DNA of 64,000 nt from PHAA01 sp022706565 (GCA_040769385.1 JAXGLD010000003.1:62001-126000); one strand, 5' to 3'; shown: positions 35,013 to 43,973, counted from the stretch's first letter. A program made the numbers and translations. Notes: a model not told the origin generated them from the sequence alone.

Positions 35013-35582
35013 TTGGAGAATTCTGTTTTGCTGTCTCCAGCCGATAATCATCAAAAAGCCCTGATCAGAAAACTTGAACAAGAAGCCGGCACCAGCATTA
35101 GCCTGTGTTACCAGTGCGGCAAATGCACAGCTGGATGCCCGGCGGCGTTTGCAATGGATTTCCCCCCCCGCCAGGTAATCCGCATGCTGCAGTTGGGGCT
35201 GACTGATATGGCTTTGAACAGCAACAGCATCTGGATCTGTGCCTCCTGTGAGACCTGTTCCAGCCGCTGCCCGCGCGGGGTTGATATAGCCTCGCTGATG
35301 GATACCATGCGCCGCGAAGCCTTGAAGCGGGGCAAGACCGACAAGAAGGTGGCCGCGTTCAATAAGGCCTTCTTGTCTAATGTGAAAAATTTTGGCCGCA
35401 CATTTGAAGCTGGATTATTGCTGCGCCATAACCTGGTCACTGGGCAGCCTTTCAAGGACATGGAACTGGGCCTGCCCATGCTCAAGCGCGGTAAGGCCAG
35501 CCCGCTGCCCCACATGATAAAAGGGCGCCAGGAAATGAAGAAGATCTTCGAGCGAGTCGACCAGTTCGGGGGTGAACAATAA
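35013..35582 (+). CDS. hdrC: Heterodisulfide reductase subunit C
   Basis: HdrC passes electrons between HdrA and HdrB through two [4Fe-4S] clusters. The 189-residue protein has both cysteine motifs: CYQCGKCTAGCP (about residues 29-40) and CASCETCSSRCP (about 71-82), and the usual R/K-rich helical remainder. The start is TTG 35013 with GGGGAG 8 bp upstream. It is the first gene of a seven-gene operon (hdrCBA-flxDCBA). In bacteria such complexes couple NADH oxidation to ferredoxin and disulfide chemistry by flavin-based bifurcation. Confidence 0.93.
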   Translation: MENSVLLSPADNHQKALIRKLEQEAGTSISLCYQCGKCTAGCPAAFAMDFPPRQVIRMLQLGLTDMALNSNSIWICASCETCSSRCPRGVDIASLMDTMRREALKRGKTDKKVAAFNKAFLSNVKNFGRTFEAGLLLRHNLVTGQPFKDMELGLPMLKRGKASPLPHMIKGRQEMKKIFERVDQFGGEQ

Positions 35583-36895
35583 TGAAATTTGCCTATTACC
35601 CCGGCTGTGCTTCTGAAGGCAGCGGTATCGAATACCATATGTCAATGGAGCGCACTGCCTATATTTTGGGCTTTGAGATACAGGAACTGGAGGATTGGAA
35701 TTGTTGCGGGGCCACCTCGGGCCACAACACCGACAAACTACTGTCGGTAGCCCTGCCGGCCCGTAATCTGGCGATTGCCGAGCGCAGCGGTCTAAATATG
35801 GTGGTGGCACCTTGTGCTGCCTGTTACAGCCGCCATCGTTACGCGGAACATACCATTCAACACGATCCGGAGATGCGCCGCAAGGTGGAACAGGTCTTGG
35901 AATTGGACTTGGCCGGCAGCACCGAAACCCTTTCCATATTAGATGTGCTGGTCAACAAAATCGGTACCGAGACTATAGCAGCCAAGGTGGTCAATCCCAT
36001 GACTACCATGAAGGCGGCCTGCTATTATGGGTGCTTGCTGGTACGGCCGGTCGAACACACCGGCTTCGACGATCCGGAAGACCCCCAGACCATGGATCAG
36101 ATAATGAAAGCCCTGGGTGCAGACCCGATTGACTGGTCCCACAAGACGGAATGCTGTGGGGCAGCCCTGGTAACCTCCCGGCCCGATGTGGGCAATCCGA
36201 TGCTGTACCGGGTGCTGAAAGATGCCAAAGAATCAGGGGCGGAATGCCTGGTCACCGCCTGTCCGCTGTGTATGCTCAACTTGGATATGCGCCAGGCGGC
36301 GATAGAAAAACAATTTGGTGAAAAACTGGCTTTGCCAGTCTATTATATTACTGAACTGCTGGCCCTGGCTTGTGGTGATAAGCCCAGCCAGGTAGGGTTG
36401 GAGAAACACTTCGTAGAGGCAGGAACATACCTGCGCACTATCGAGGTAAGAGGAGCCGAAGCACGAGCCGCCGCCGAAAAGGCCGCCCAGGAAGCCGCTG
36501 AAAAAGCGCGGGCCAAAGCTGAAGCCGCTGCGGCCGCCAAGGCTGCAGCCGCTGCCAAGAAGGCCGCCAAGGCTGAAGCGGCTTCCAAGGCCGAGTCTGC
36601 CGACGGCCAGGCCGCACCAGCCAAGGAAGCGGCAGCCGGCAAACCAGCGGCCAGCGCAGATGGTGACCAGAAGAAGATCGACGCCTTCGTGGCCGCCTTT
36701 AACAAGAACCCGGACAAGATGGCTGCCAAGCTGGTGGCAGATGAAGCCCAGGCCGGCATACTGGTCTCTGCTCTGGATGACAAGAAAAAGAGCAAACTGG
36801 CCAGTTTGATGGTGAAGGACATGGAGTTGGCCAAGAAAGCGGCTGCTGCTTATGTGCAGCAGGAACTAAAGAAACAGGGTGAATGCCAAAGTTAA
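35582..36895 (+). CDS. hdrB: Heterodisulfide reductase subunit B with Ala/Lys-rich C-terminal extension
   Basis: HdrB holds the active site, two non-cubane [4Fe-4S] clusters bound by CCG motifs. Both CCG domains are present: PGCASEG, WNCCGATSG and APCAACYSRH; then YYGCLLVRP, ECCGAALVTS and TACPLCMLN. The usual protein ends near residue 290. This one continues to 437 with an Ala/Lys/Glu-rich helical stretch (about 290-360, many AEAAAKA-type repeats) and a final ~75-residue domain (KKIDAFVAAFNKNPDKMAAK onward). ATG overlaps the hdrC stop (TAATG). The extension is not low-complexity throughout and the frame is clean. Confidence 0.92.
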   Translation: MKFAYYPGCASEGSGIEYHMSMERTAYILGFEIQELEDWNCCGATSGHNTDKLLSVALPARNLAIAERSGLNMVVAPCAACYSRHRYAEHTIQHDPEMRRKVEQVLELDLAGSTETLSILDVLVNKIGTETIAAKVVNPMTTMKAACYYGCLLVRPVEHTGFDDPEDPQTMDQIMKALGADPIDWSHKTECCGAALVTSRPDVGNPMLYRVLKDAKESGAECLVTACPLCMLNLDMRQAAIEKQFGEKLALPVYYITELLALACGDKPSQVGLEKHFVEAGTYLRTIEVRGAEARAAAEKAAQEAAEKARAKAEAAAAAKAAAAAKKAAKAEAASKAESADGQAAPAKEAAAGKPAASADGDQKKIDAFVAAFNKNPDKMAAKLVADEAQAGILVSALDDKKKSKLASLMVKDMELAKKAAAAYVQQELKKQGECQS

Positions 36896-36964
36896 TCCCG
36901 CCATCACAGATTCGGGATTGTATATAGAAGTTTTGAGGAGTACAACCAGGAGGGAGAAGGAGAG

Positions 36965-38956
36965 ATGAAAAAGCGAGTCGGTGTATTCGTTTGCGAATGC
37001 GGCACCAATATCGCGGCTACGGTCGATACGGTCCAGGTGGCCGAATTTGCCAAAACCCTGCCGGGGGTGGTGTATTCCACCAATTATAAATATATGTGTT
37101 CGGATCCAGGCCAGGATCTGATCCGCAAGGCTATCGAAGAACAGAAACTGGAGCAGGTGGTGGTGGCCTCCTGTTCGCCCCGTATGCATGAGCATACCTT
37201 CCGCAAGGCAGCTGCTGCTGGCGGGCTTAATCCTTACATGATGGAAATGGTCAATATCCGCGAGCAGGATTCCTGGGTTCACCACGACAAGGACCAGGCC
37301 ACCACCAAGGCCAAGTCACTGGTGCGGATGGCGGTGGCCAAGGCCCTCAGGAACAAGCCCTTGCAGGTTTCCACCGTGCCCATAACCAAGAAGGCCTTGG
37401 TGATCGGGGGCGGCATCGCCGGTATGCAGGCCGCCCTGGATATAGCCGAGGGCGGGCACCAGGTAATCATCGTGGAAAGAGAGGCCTCCATCGGCGGGAA
37501 GATGACCCAACTGGACAAAACCTTCCCCACCATGGACTGTGCCGCCTGAATTGGCACCCCCAAGATGGTGGCTGCGGCGCAGCACCCTAACATTGAACTG
37601 ATGACCTATTCGGAAGTAACCGATGTCAAAGGCTTTATCGGCAATTTCAAGGTTACCGTCAAACAAAAACCCAAGTATGTCGACTGGGAATTATGTACCG
37701 GCTGCGGTACCTGCATGGAGAAATGCCCCACCAAGAAGATACCCGACGAATTCGATTTCGGCATGGGCCAGCGGACCGCCATCCATTTAGTATACCCTCA
37801 GGCGGTGCCCGGCAAGCCCTATATAGATGCAGCCCACTGCACCAAACTGACCAGCGGTAAATGCGGGATATGCGAAAAGGTATGTCCTACCGACTCCATC
37901 AGATTTAATGACATACCGGTCTTCAAGGAACTGGAGGTAGGCGCCATCGTAATGGCCACCGGCTATGACCAGTTCGATTGGAAATCAGCCTACGGTGAAT
38001 ATGGCTATGGGAAATACCCGGACGTCATAAGCGGGTTGGAGTTCGAACGATTGCTTTCCGCCGGCGGGCCTACCGGGGGCCAGATCAAGCGGCCTTCCGA
38101 CGGCAGGGAACCTAAAAACGTAGCCTTCATTAAGTGTGTGGGTTCACGGGACGACACCAAAGGCAAGAGTTATTGCTCCCGGGCCTGCTGTATGTATACG
38201 GCCAAGCACGCTTACCAGGTGAAAACCAAGATCGAGGACAGCGAAGCCTACGTCTTCTATATGGATGTACGTACGGCTGGCAAGAGCTATGAAGAGTTCT
38301 ATCAGCGGGCCTTGAATGCCGGCGCCAAATATATTCGGGGCCGGGTCAGCAAGATCTATCCCCGGGGAGATAAGTTGATATTGAAATCCGAAGAGACCTT
38401 GCTGGGCATGCCCATCGAAGTAGAAGCCGACCTGGTGGTCCTGGCTTCAGCCATGGTTCCCGCCGCCGGCGCAGTAGAACTGGCTAAAATGGTGGGATTT
38501 TCGGTGGACAAAGACGGATGGTTCCAGGAGGCCCATCCCAAGCTGCAGCCGGTGGAAACCTTTGCCGCCGGGGTATACTTGGCCGGCACCTGTCAGGGGC
38601 CCAAGGATATACCCGATACCGTGGCCCAGGCCAGCGGGGCAGCGGTCAAGGTACTGGGACTGCTGTCCAAGACTGAATTGGCCACCGAACCCATGGTGAG
38701 CGAAGTCGACGTAACGAAATGTTCGGGTTGCGGCCTGTGCGTACCGATATGTCCCTACAGTGCCATTTCCTTGCAGGAATACCGGGAACGGGGCGGGCAC
38801 GGACACGGGCCCTTCACCCGCCAGGTAGCGGAGATAAACAGTAGCTTGTGTCAAGGCTGCGGCGCCTGTCTGCCTGCCTGCCGAACCTTGGCTTTAAACC
38901 TGAAGGGCTTCACGAATGATCAATTGGCAGCGGAGGTGGATGCACTATGTCTATAG
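36965..38956 (+). CDS. hdrA: Heterodisulfide reductase subunit A, selenoprotein
   Basis: HdrA is the FAD-containing, probably bifurcating subunit. The reading frame contains one UGA (37547-37549, codon 195) at the place where HdrA proteins have Cys or Sec (DCAA-U-IGTPKM); homology continues unbroken in the same frame to 38956, giving 663 residues. Features are the N-terminal FVCECGTN, the FAD motif VIGGGIAGMQAALD (about 146), ferredoxin motifs CTGCGTCMEKCP (near 244) and CGICEKVCP, and C-terminal CSGCGLCVPICP and CQGCGACLPAC. A SECIS-like hairpin follows the UGA. A prediction tool would split it into two genes. It overlaps flxD by 10 bp. Confidence 0.9.
37567..37586 (+). promoter_or_regulatory. 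SECIS-like hairpin in hdrA
   Basis: Seventeen bases after the UGA, GGT and GCTGC (separated by one bulged G) pair with GCAGC and ACC around a GGC loop. Size, G-rich apical loop and distance fit bacterial SECIS elements such as that of fdhF. Confidence 0.6.
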
Positions 38957-39384
38957 AGACCAATGCAGCGGGCTGGGAGCCCAAGATAATAGTATTTGCC
39001 TGCAACTGGTGTTCATATGCAGCGGCCGACCTGGCCGGACTGAATCACCTGGAATATGGAGCCGATGTACGGATTATCCGCACTCCTTGTTCGGGCCGTA
39101 TGGATCCCATGCTAATCCTGCGGGCCTTTAACCGTGGCGTGGATGGGGTGCTTTTATCCGGCTGACACCCTGGTGAATGCCACTATGGTAGTGGCAATTA
39201 CTATCAGCGCCGCCGCCAGACGGTGATGAAGAGTCTGATGGAGTACATCGGTCTGGAGCCGGAGCGCTATCAGGTCGCCTGGATTTCCGGGGCCGAGGGG
39301 ATCAAGTTCCAGGAGACGATGAGCAAGCTGGTTAAAGATGTCAAGCAGATGGGACCCAACCGAAAGCTGAGGGATGCGCAATGA
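38947..39384 (+). CDS. flxD: FlxD/MvhD-like [2Fe-2S] electron-transfer subunit, selenoprotein
   Basis: MvhD/FlxD links the oxidoreductase module to HdrA. The frame has a UGA at 39163-39165 (codon 73) exactly where the family has the first Cys of GCHPGDCHY (here G-U-HPGECHY). After it the frame continues (SGNYYQRRRQTVMKSL) to 39384, total 145 residues. N-terminal cysteines occur in FACNWCSYAA, plus TPCSGRMDP. A perfect 7-bp hairpin follows the UGA. The start ATG 38947 overlaps the hdrA end and the stop overlaps the flxC ATG. Read as a gene ending at the UGA it would be only 72 residues. Confidence 0.88.
39179..39195 (+). promoter_or_regulatory. SECIS-like hairpin in flxD
   Basis: GCCACTA and TAGTGGC pair perfectly around a TGG loop, starting 14 bases after the UGA. 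Placement and G-containing loop match bacterial SECIS elements. Confidence 0.68.
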
Positions 39385-40286
39385 AAGAAATAACTGAAAA
39401 AATCCAGACGATTGCAGCCCGGCTTTTCGAGGAGGGTAAAATAGACGTTTTTATCGCCTGGGAAAAGGGCGAGCGGGATTATCAGGTCAAAGCCTATGTA
39501 GCCCGCAGTAAAGAGGATGTCAAAAACATTGTGTTCAATGAATATGCCATCTACAACGTGGCCAACATGCTGCTTAAATTCCGGGATGGGCACGAACGCA
39601 TCGGCATTGCGGTCAAGGGTTGCGATTCCCGTGGTATAGTCAGGCTGCTGGAAGACCTGCAGATAAAGCGGGAGCGCCTGTACATCGTGGGTATTCCCTG
39701 CCCGGGCTTGAAAGATCCCCTGGCCGCGGCCAGGAACTACGGCGGTTTCAGGAAACAGGCGGAACCGGAGGGTTTGGCCAAAAAATGTTTGGATTGCATC
39801 CAGCCCAACCCGGTTATTTATGACGATATCATTGGACCCGAACAGAGTCCCCGCCAGCAGGGAGAACGTTTTGCCCGGGTTAAAGAATTGGAGCAGATGA
39901 CCCCCGACCAACGATACGATTTCTGGGAGAAGACCTTGTCCACCTGTATCCGCTGTTATGCCTGCCGGCAGGTGTGCGTGGCCTGTGATTGCCGCACCTG
40001 TATATTTGATGAGATGAAGCCTCAATGGGTGGGGCGCGAGAACAGCACCACCGACAACATGATGTATCATTTGGTCAAGCACGCACATATGGCGGGCCGC
40101 TGTATAGAATGCGGTGAATGTGAACGGGTCTGCCCGGTCAATATCCCCTTAATGCTGTTGAACCAAAAGCTCATCAAAGATGTAGGCACTTTCTTTGACG
40201 GACCGGAAGCGGGCCTCAAATACGTGGAAGGAAACAAGCCTCCATTAAGTGTGTATCGCATCGATGATCCAGACAGCTTTTTGTAG
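39381..40286 (+). CDS. flxC: FlxC-like iron-sulfur subunit of Flx-Hdr complex
   Basis: The 301-residue protein has an FrhB/F420-hydrogenase-beta-like N-terminal part (GIAVKGCDSRGIVRLL, then IPCPGLKDP and KKCLDCIQPNP). A C-terminal ferredoxin-like part follows, with CIRCYACRQVCVACDC (about 191-206) and CIECGECERVCPVN (about 241-254). In Flx-Hdr complexes FlxC and FlxB carry electrons from FlxA toward HdrA. ATG overlaps the flxD stop as ATGA; flxB follows in 13 bp. Assignment as FlxC rather than another ferredoxin-type subunit rests on order and size. Confidence 0.8.
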   Translation: MKEITEKIQTIAARLFEEGKIDVFIAWEKGERDYQVKAYVARSKEDVKNIVFNEYAIYNVANMLLKFRDGHERIGIAVKGCDSRGIVRLLEDLQIKRERLYIVGIPCPGLKDPLAAARNYGGFRKQAEPEGLAKKCLDCIQPNPVIYDDIIGPEQSPRQQGERFARVKELEQMTPDQRYDFWEKTLSTCIRCYACRQVCVACDCRTCIFDEMKPQWVGRENSTTDNMMYHLVKHAHMAGRCIECGECERVCPVNIPLMLLNQKLIKDVGTFFDGPEAGLKYVEGNKPPLSVYRIDDPDSFL

Positions 40287-40299
40287 GGGGTGGTAAGAG

Positions 40300-41313
40300 A
40301 TGAAAGCATTAAGTAAAGGCAAGCTAACCGAAGTATTGGATAAACTGAGCAGCCAGCAGGAAGTGTTTGTGCCTCTGCAGAAAGGGGAGCAAAGCGGTTA
40401 CTTCAGTTGGGCTGATTACCAACCTGACCGTGATGAATTGATGTTGGAGGCCTTAAATGTCTATCAATCACCTAAGAATGTGGTGCTGCCCCAGACCGAG
40501 AGGATGTATGGCATTATAAGCCAGGGGATGGAGGCCAAAATCGACCAGACTTTTGAGGATTCTCACCCCACGGTCATTTTCGGGGCCCGGGGCTGTGACG
40601 TCAAAGGCATCCTGGCCATGGATGAGGTCTTCCTCACCCGGGGTTTTGTGGACAGTTTTTACCAGGCCCGGCGCGCCAACAATACCATAATCGCCAACGC
40701 CTGTTATGCCCCCGGACCCAATTGTTTCTGTCCGGCCATGGAGGTCGACCCGGTGGATCCGGCCGGTGCAGATGTGATTATCCGTGACTGCGGGGATTAT
40801 TATGCTTGGGAAGCCCTCACCGCGAAGGGTGAAGCCGTGACTGCCCAGCTCGAGGGCTTGTTGGAAGACAGGGACGTTAAACTGCCTTCGGCCCAGCCTT
40901 TTGAGATGCAGGTCGATTACCAGGGGGTAGCAGAAAAGCTTAAAGACATGTTCGACCACCCCCTCTGGGACAAGATGGCCGAGCCCTGTATCAACTGCGG
41001 AATGTGCACCTATGTATGCCCATCCTGCTATTGTTTTGACATCCAGGTCAAGATGTTCGGGGAAAAGGGTTACCGGTTCCGGGCCTGGGATTCCTGCATG
41101 TTCGAAGAATATACCCGTGAGGCGGGCGGCGGCAATCCGCGCGGAGCCAGCAAGGAGAGGTTCCGGCAGCGCTTCCTGCACAAATTGGAGTTTTTCCAGG
41201 AGCGATACGGAACTCCGCTCTGCACCGGCTGCGGAAGATGTATCATCGTCTGCCCCACTGACGTTAACATCGCCAGGATTATCAAGGCTGTGAAGGAGGC
41301 GGAGGTAGAGTGA
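40300..41313 (+). CDS. flxB: FlxB-like iron-sulfur subunit of Flx-Hdr complex
   Basis: The 337-residue protein resembles the beta subunit of sulfhydrogenases. The N-terminal two-thirds contain FGARGCDVKGILAMDEVF and CYAPGPNCFCPAMEVDP. The C-terminal third has two [4Fe-4S] motifs, CINCGMCTYVCPSCYC (about 229-244) and CTGCGRCIIVCP (about 308-319). It likely relays electrons between the NADH-oxidising FlxA and the Hdr part. ATG 40300 has GGGGGTGG upstream, and the stop overlaps the flxA start region. Confidence 0.82.
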   Translation: MKALSKGKLTEVLDKLSSQQEVFVPLQKGEQSGYFSWADYQPDRDELMLEALNVYQSPKNVVLPQTERMYGIISQGMEAKIDQTFEDSHPTVIFGARGCDVKGILAMDEVFLTRGFVDSFYQARRANNTIIANACYAPGPNCFCPAMEVDPVDPAGADVIIRDCGDYYAWEALTAKGEAVTAQLEGLLEDRDVKLPSAQPFEMQVDYQGVAEKLKDMFDHPLWDKMAEPCINCGMCTYVCPSCYCFDIQVKMFGEKGYRFRAWDSCMFEEYTREAGGGNPRGASKERFRQRFLHKLEFFQERYGTPLCTGCGRCIIVCPTDVNIARIIKAVKEAEVE

Positions 41314-42164
41314 TGAAAGAATCTGAAAAAGGCATGGCCATCGAGCAGCCGCTGGTACCCACAGTGGTGGAAGTAATAGATATTGTTGACCGCACCCCGG
41401 ATGTAAAGAGTTTTTTTGTGCGGAACACCGACGGCAGCGGACTCCCTTTCCAGGTCCAACCGGGGCAGTGCGGTATGGTTTCACTTTTACCGGTGGGTGA
41501 AGCCATGATCTCCTGTACCTGGCAGGAAGAGCAGGAGTATTTGGAGTTTGCCATCAAACGGGTGGGTCTCTTGACCGATGAACTGCATCGGATAGAAATA
41601 GGCCAGAAGATCGGGGTCCGAGGGCCTTACGGCAATGGTTTTCCAGTAGAAGCCTGCAAGGGCAAGGACATGGTATTCATTGCCGGCGGCATCGGCTTGG
41701 CCCCCCTGCGTTCATTTATCAAGTATTGCTTCAAACACCGCCAGGATTATGGCCGGATCACTATCATCTACGGATCCCGCAGTTCAGCCGACCTCTGTTT
41801 CAAGGAGGAACTGTTCGATTTGTGGCCACAGGAGCAGGACACCGAGGTTTTCGTCACCATTGATAATCCGGAACCGGATTGGGACGGTCATGTGGGTTTC
41901 GTCCCTGCTTATCTGGAAGAATTGAATCCCAGCCCTGAGGGAGCGGTGGCGGTGGTATGCGGACCGCCCATAATGATTAAGTTCGTCCTGCAGTCCCTGG
42001 AGAAGATGGGGTATGGGGACGACCAGGTTATCACTACCCTGGAGATGCGCATGAAATGCGGGATCGGCAAATGCGGCCGCTGCAACATCGGCAGTGAATT
42101 CATTTGCCTCGATGGTCCGGTTTACTATCTGAAACAGCTGCGCCAGCTGCCGGCAGAATGGTAA
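41313..42164 (+). CDS. flxA: FlxA-like FAD/NAD(P)H oxidoreductase subunit
   Basis: FlxA oxidises NADH for the complex. The 283-residue protein has the ferredoxin-NADP-reductase fold: an FAD-binding barrel (FFVRNTDG to PVGEAMISCTW), the NAD-binding segment FIAGGIGLAPLRSFIKY and a C-terminal [2Fe-2S] site (C249, C254, C257, C265), as in PyrK-type subunits. ATG 41313 has GGAGG 7 bp upstream (GTG 41310 is the alternative). It is the last gene of hdrCBA-flxDCBA, the reverse of the flxABCD-hdrABC order described in Desulfovibrio. Confidence 0.88.
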   Translation: MKESEKGMAIEQPLVPTVVEVIDIVDRTPDVKSFFVRNTDGSGLPFQVQPGQCGMVSLLPVGEAMISCTWQEEQEYLEFAIKRVGLLTDELHRIEIGQKIGVRGPYGNGFPVEACKGKDMVFIAGGIGLAPLRSFIKYCFKHRQDYGRITIIYGSRSSADLCFKEELFDLWPQEQDTEVFVTIDNPEPDWDGHVGFVPAYLEELNPSPEGAVAVVCGPPIMIKFVLQSLEKMGYGDDQVITTLEMRMKCGIGKCGRCNIGSEFICLDGPVYYLKQLRQLPAEW

Positions 42165-42219
42165 GGTGCAGCCTGCCCCATTTCAGATCGTCAAAGGGCC
42201 AATAGCTGCGTGAATACGA

Positions 42220-42267
42220 AATGCCCGTCAATCGCCGTACCTGAGGTACGCTGCAATGACGGGCATT
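42220..42267. terminator. Two-tier hairpin between convergent flxA and sodA
   Basis: Outer stem AATGCCCGTCA/TGACGGGCATT (11 bp, perfect) encloses an inner stem around CGTACCTGAGGTACG (42236-42250). It lies between two convergent genes, so a bidirectional terminator is likely, but neither side has a strong T-run. Confidence 0.55.
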
Positions 42268-42291
42268 ACTATTGTCCTGCGTCAAGTTTTT

Positions 42292-42909
42292 CTATGGGGT
42301 CTGACAACAGCAGTTGGCCTGCATCTGCAGCACCCGGCGGTTTACGTCATCCCAGTTAACCAGGTTCCACCAGGCTTCTACCCAGGCCGCCCGTTTGTTC
42401 TGGTATTTCAGGTAATAGGCATGCTCCCAGACATCGCACACCAGTAGGGGCACCGCTCCCCACTGGGTAAGGTCCTGGTGCTTTTCCGCCTGCAGGACTA
42501 CCAACTTCCCAAACGTCGGATTGCAAGCCAGTACTGCCCAGCCGGAGCCTTCTACGGCCACTGCCGAAGCGGTGAATAGTTTCTTGAAGTTGTCGAAAGA
42601 GCCGAAATCACGATCGATCAGTTCCGCCACTGGTCCGGCGGCAGGACCGCCTCCGTTCGGTTTCATATTCTCCCAGAACATGGTGTGGAGGATGTGACCG
42701 GAACCATGAAAAGCCAACTCTCGTTCAATATGTTTGATCAATCCGAAATCGCCTTTGGCGATTGCGTCAGCCAGTTTGGCTTCGGCATTGTTGAGGCCGT
42801 CGACATATCCTTTGTGGTGCATATCATGGTGCAGTCGGACCGTCTCGGCATCATAATGCGGTTCCAGAGCATCATAGGCATAGGGCAGTTCAGGAAGGGA
42901 ATGAGCCAT
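42292..42909 (-). CDS. sodA: Superoxide dismutase (Fe/Mn)
   Basis: This enzyme dismutates superoxide and protects the surrounding oxygen-sensitive Fe-S proteins. The 205-residue protein has the family pattern ELPYAYDALEPHYD, VRLHHDMHHKGYV (metal histidine), FHGSGHILHTMFWENM and the signature DVWEHAYYLKYQ with the Asp and His ligands. The C-terminus ends in an unusual NCCCQTP. ATG 42909 has an AAAGAGGTG site upstream. A perfect palindrome sits in its probable promoter. Fe versus Mn cannot be decided with confidence. Confidence 0.95.
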   Translation of the reverse strand: MAHSLPELPYAYDALEPHYDAETVRLHHDMHHKGYVDGLNNAEAKLADAIAKGDFGLIKHIERELAFHGSGHILHTMFWENMKPNGGGPAAGPVAELIDRDFGSFDNFKKLFTASAVAVEGSGWAVLACNPTFGKLVVLQAEKHQDLTQWGAVPLLVCDVWEHAYYLKYQNKRAAWVEAWWNLVNWDDVNRRVLQMQANCCCQTP

Positions 42910-42950
42910 TAATCAACACCTCTTTCCATAAATTTTTACCAAAATGTTTG

Positions 42951-42962
42951 TTCATATATGAA
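42951..42962. promoter_or_regulatory. Palindromic operator-like site upstream of sodA
   Basis: TTCATATATGAA is a perfect 12-bp palindrome 42 bp before the sodA start; TTGACA lies just upstream on the minus strand. A repressor site is plausible. Confidence 0.35.
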
Positions 42963-43147
42963 TTCTAGCCCAAATTCATCTGTCAAGCCAGCCATTGCAA
43001 CAAATAAATGGGAAATCATGGGGCCGGTTGGTCGCCCTTACCTAAGTTAGATGGCCAATAAATACGACCACTGGGCATAATAAAAGCGACCTGAATCTGG
43101 TGGATTCAAGCCGCGAAAAATCTTTCATTTACCCCCGGTCAAACCTG

Positions 43148-43642
43148 TTACTGAGTCAACGCGGCTCCATCTACCAGTTTGCTGGTCTTGGTGGAAGTAT
43201 CATATTGAACATATATAGATTGTTTGTCAAGATAGTTGAATTGAACCCTGACCGTGACCATACCATCCTTAATTATGCTCTCATACTTGGCTGCCGGGAT
43301 TGTGACCACCTGGAATGGGGCCTTCCTCTCTGATTGCGGTTTCACCATGTCCTGTTCAACGACTATCTCCTGCCGAACCTTATCAACATAGTATTTGCTA
43401 ATTCGGTCGGCATTGCCGCTTAGTATATATAAAGCCTGATCGTCATGAATAACCGGGTATATGGATGCCCCTTGCCGGGTCTGGAGCAGGGTGATTCCAT
43501 CATTGGTTACCCAACCGATGCCCAGATCGTGGAATACTTCCGGTATTTGCTGGACTCTATCGGCTTTACCCATTGATGCCAGATAAAGGCCTGCCCCGGC
43601 CAGTATCACTATCGCTGCCGTTATCAATACATACTTCTTCAC
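43148..43642 (-). CDS. Membrane-anchored protein, unknown function
   Basis: Not recognised. The 164-residue product starts with a single N-terminal membrane anchor or signal (VLITAAIVILAGAGLYLA). A small extracytoplasmic beta-rich domain follows (WVTNDGITLLQTRQGASIY, then VTVRVQFNYLDKQSIYVQY). GTG 43642 is preferred because GGAGG lies 6 bp upstream; the frame is open to 43708 without a ribosome site. It lies between sodA and mobB on the same strand with no tight linkage. Confidence 0.68.
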   Translation of the reverse strand: MKKYVLITAAIVILAGAGLYLASMGKADRVQQIPEVFHDLGIGWVTNDGITLLQTRQGASIYPVIHDDQALYILSGNADRISKYYVDKVRQEIVVEQDMVKPQSERKAPFQVVTIPAAKYESIIKDGMVTVRVQFNYLDKQSIYVQYDTSTKTSKLVDGAALTQ

Positions 43643-43973
43643 ACCATTACCTCCTTTTCGATCCGACCGTATCACCAGGCCACCGCATATGCCAGTAATT
43701 TGCGGCATTCGGGTTCTGGCGGCTAGTCTTACTAATTCTATTCAGGAGACAGGCGGAACATGCCTTGGCCGTTTAACCAGACATCCTTCTTACCAGTTTT
43801 CATGGCGGAGGGAGGCTCCAATAAAACAACCGTTTTTTACACCATGGACAAAAACTGAGTTAAATCCAGGACTGGCCTGAAGGCAGGATGTATCCAGTTG
43901 CGGGGAGATTTAAGAATCACAAGAAATTGTAAGGATAATGAATGGGGCTCTGTTTACGGCAGGTCAAAACAGG
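43643..43973. other. Intergenic stretch without recognised content
   Basis: About 330 bp between mobB and the anchored protein. I see no credible gene, repeat or terminator in it. Confidence 0.4.

Noticed and set aside
36965..39384. hdrA and flxD as pseudogenes or split genes broken by stop codons
   Set aside because: Each has only a UGA, at the family's Cys/Sec position, homology continues in frame, and SECIS-like hairpins follow.
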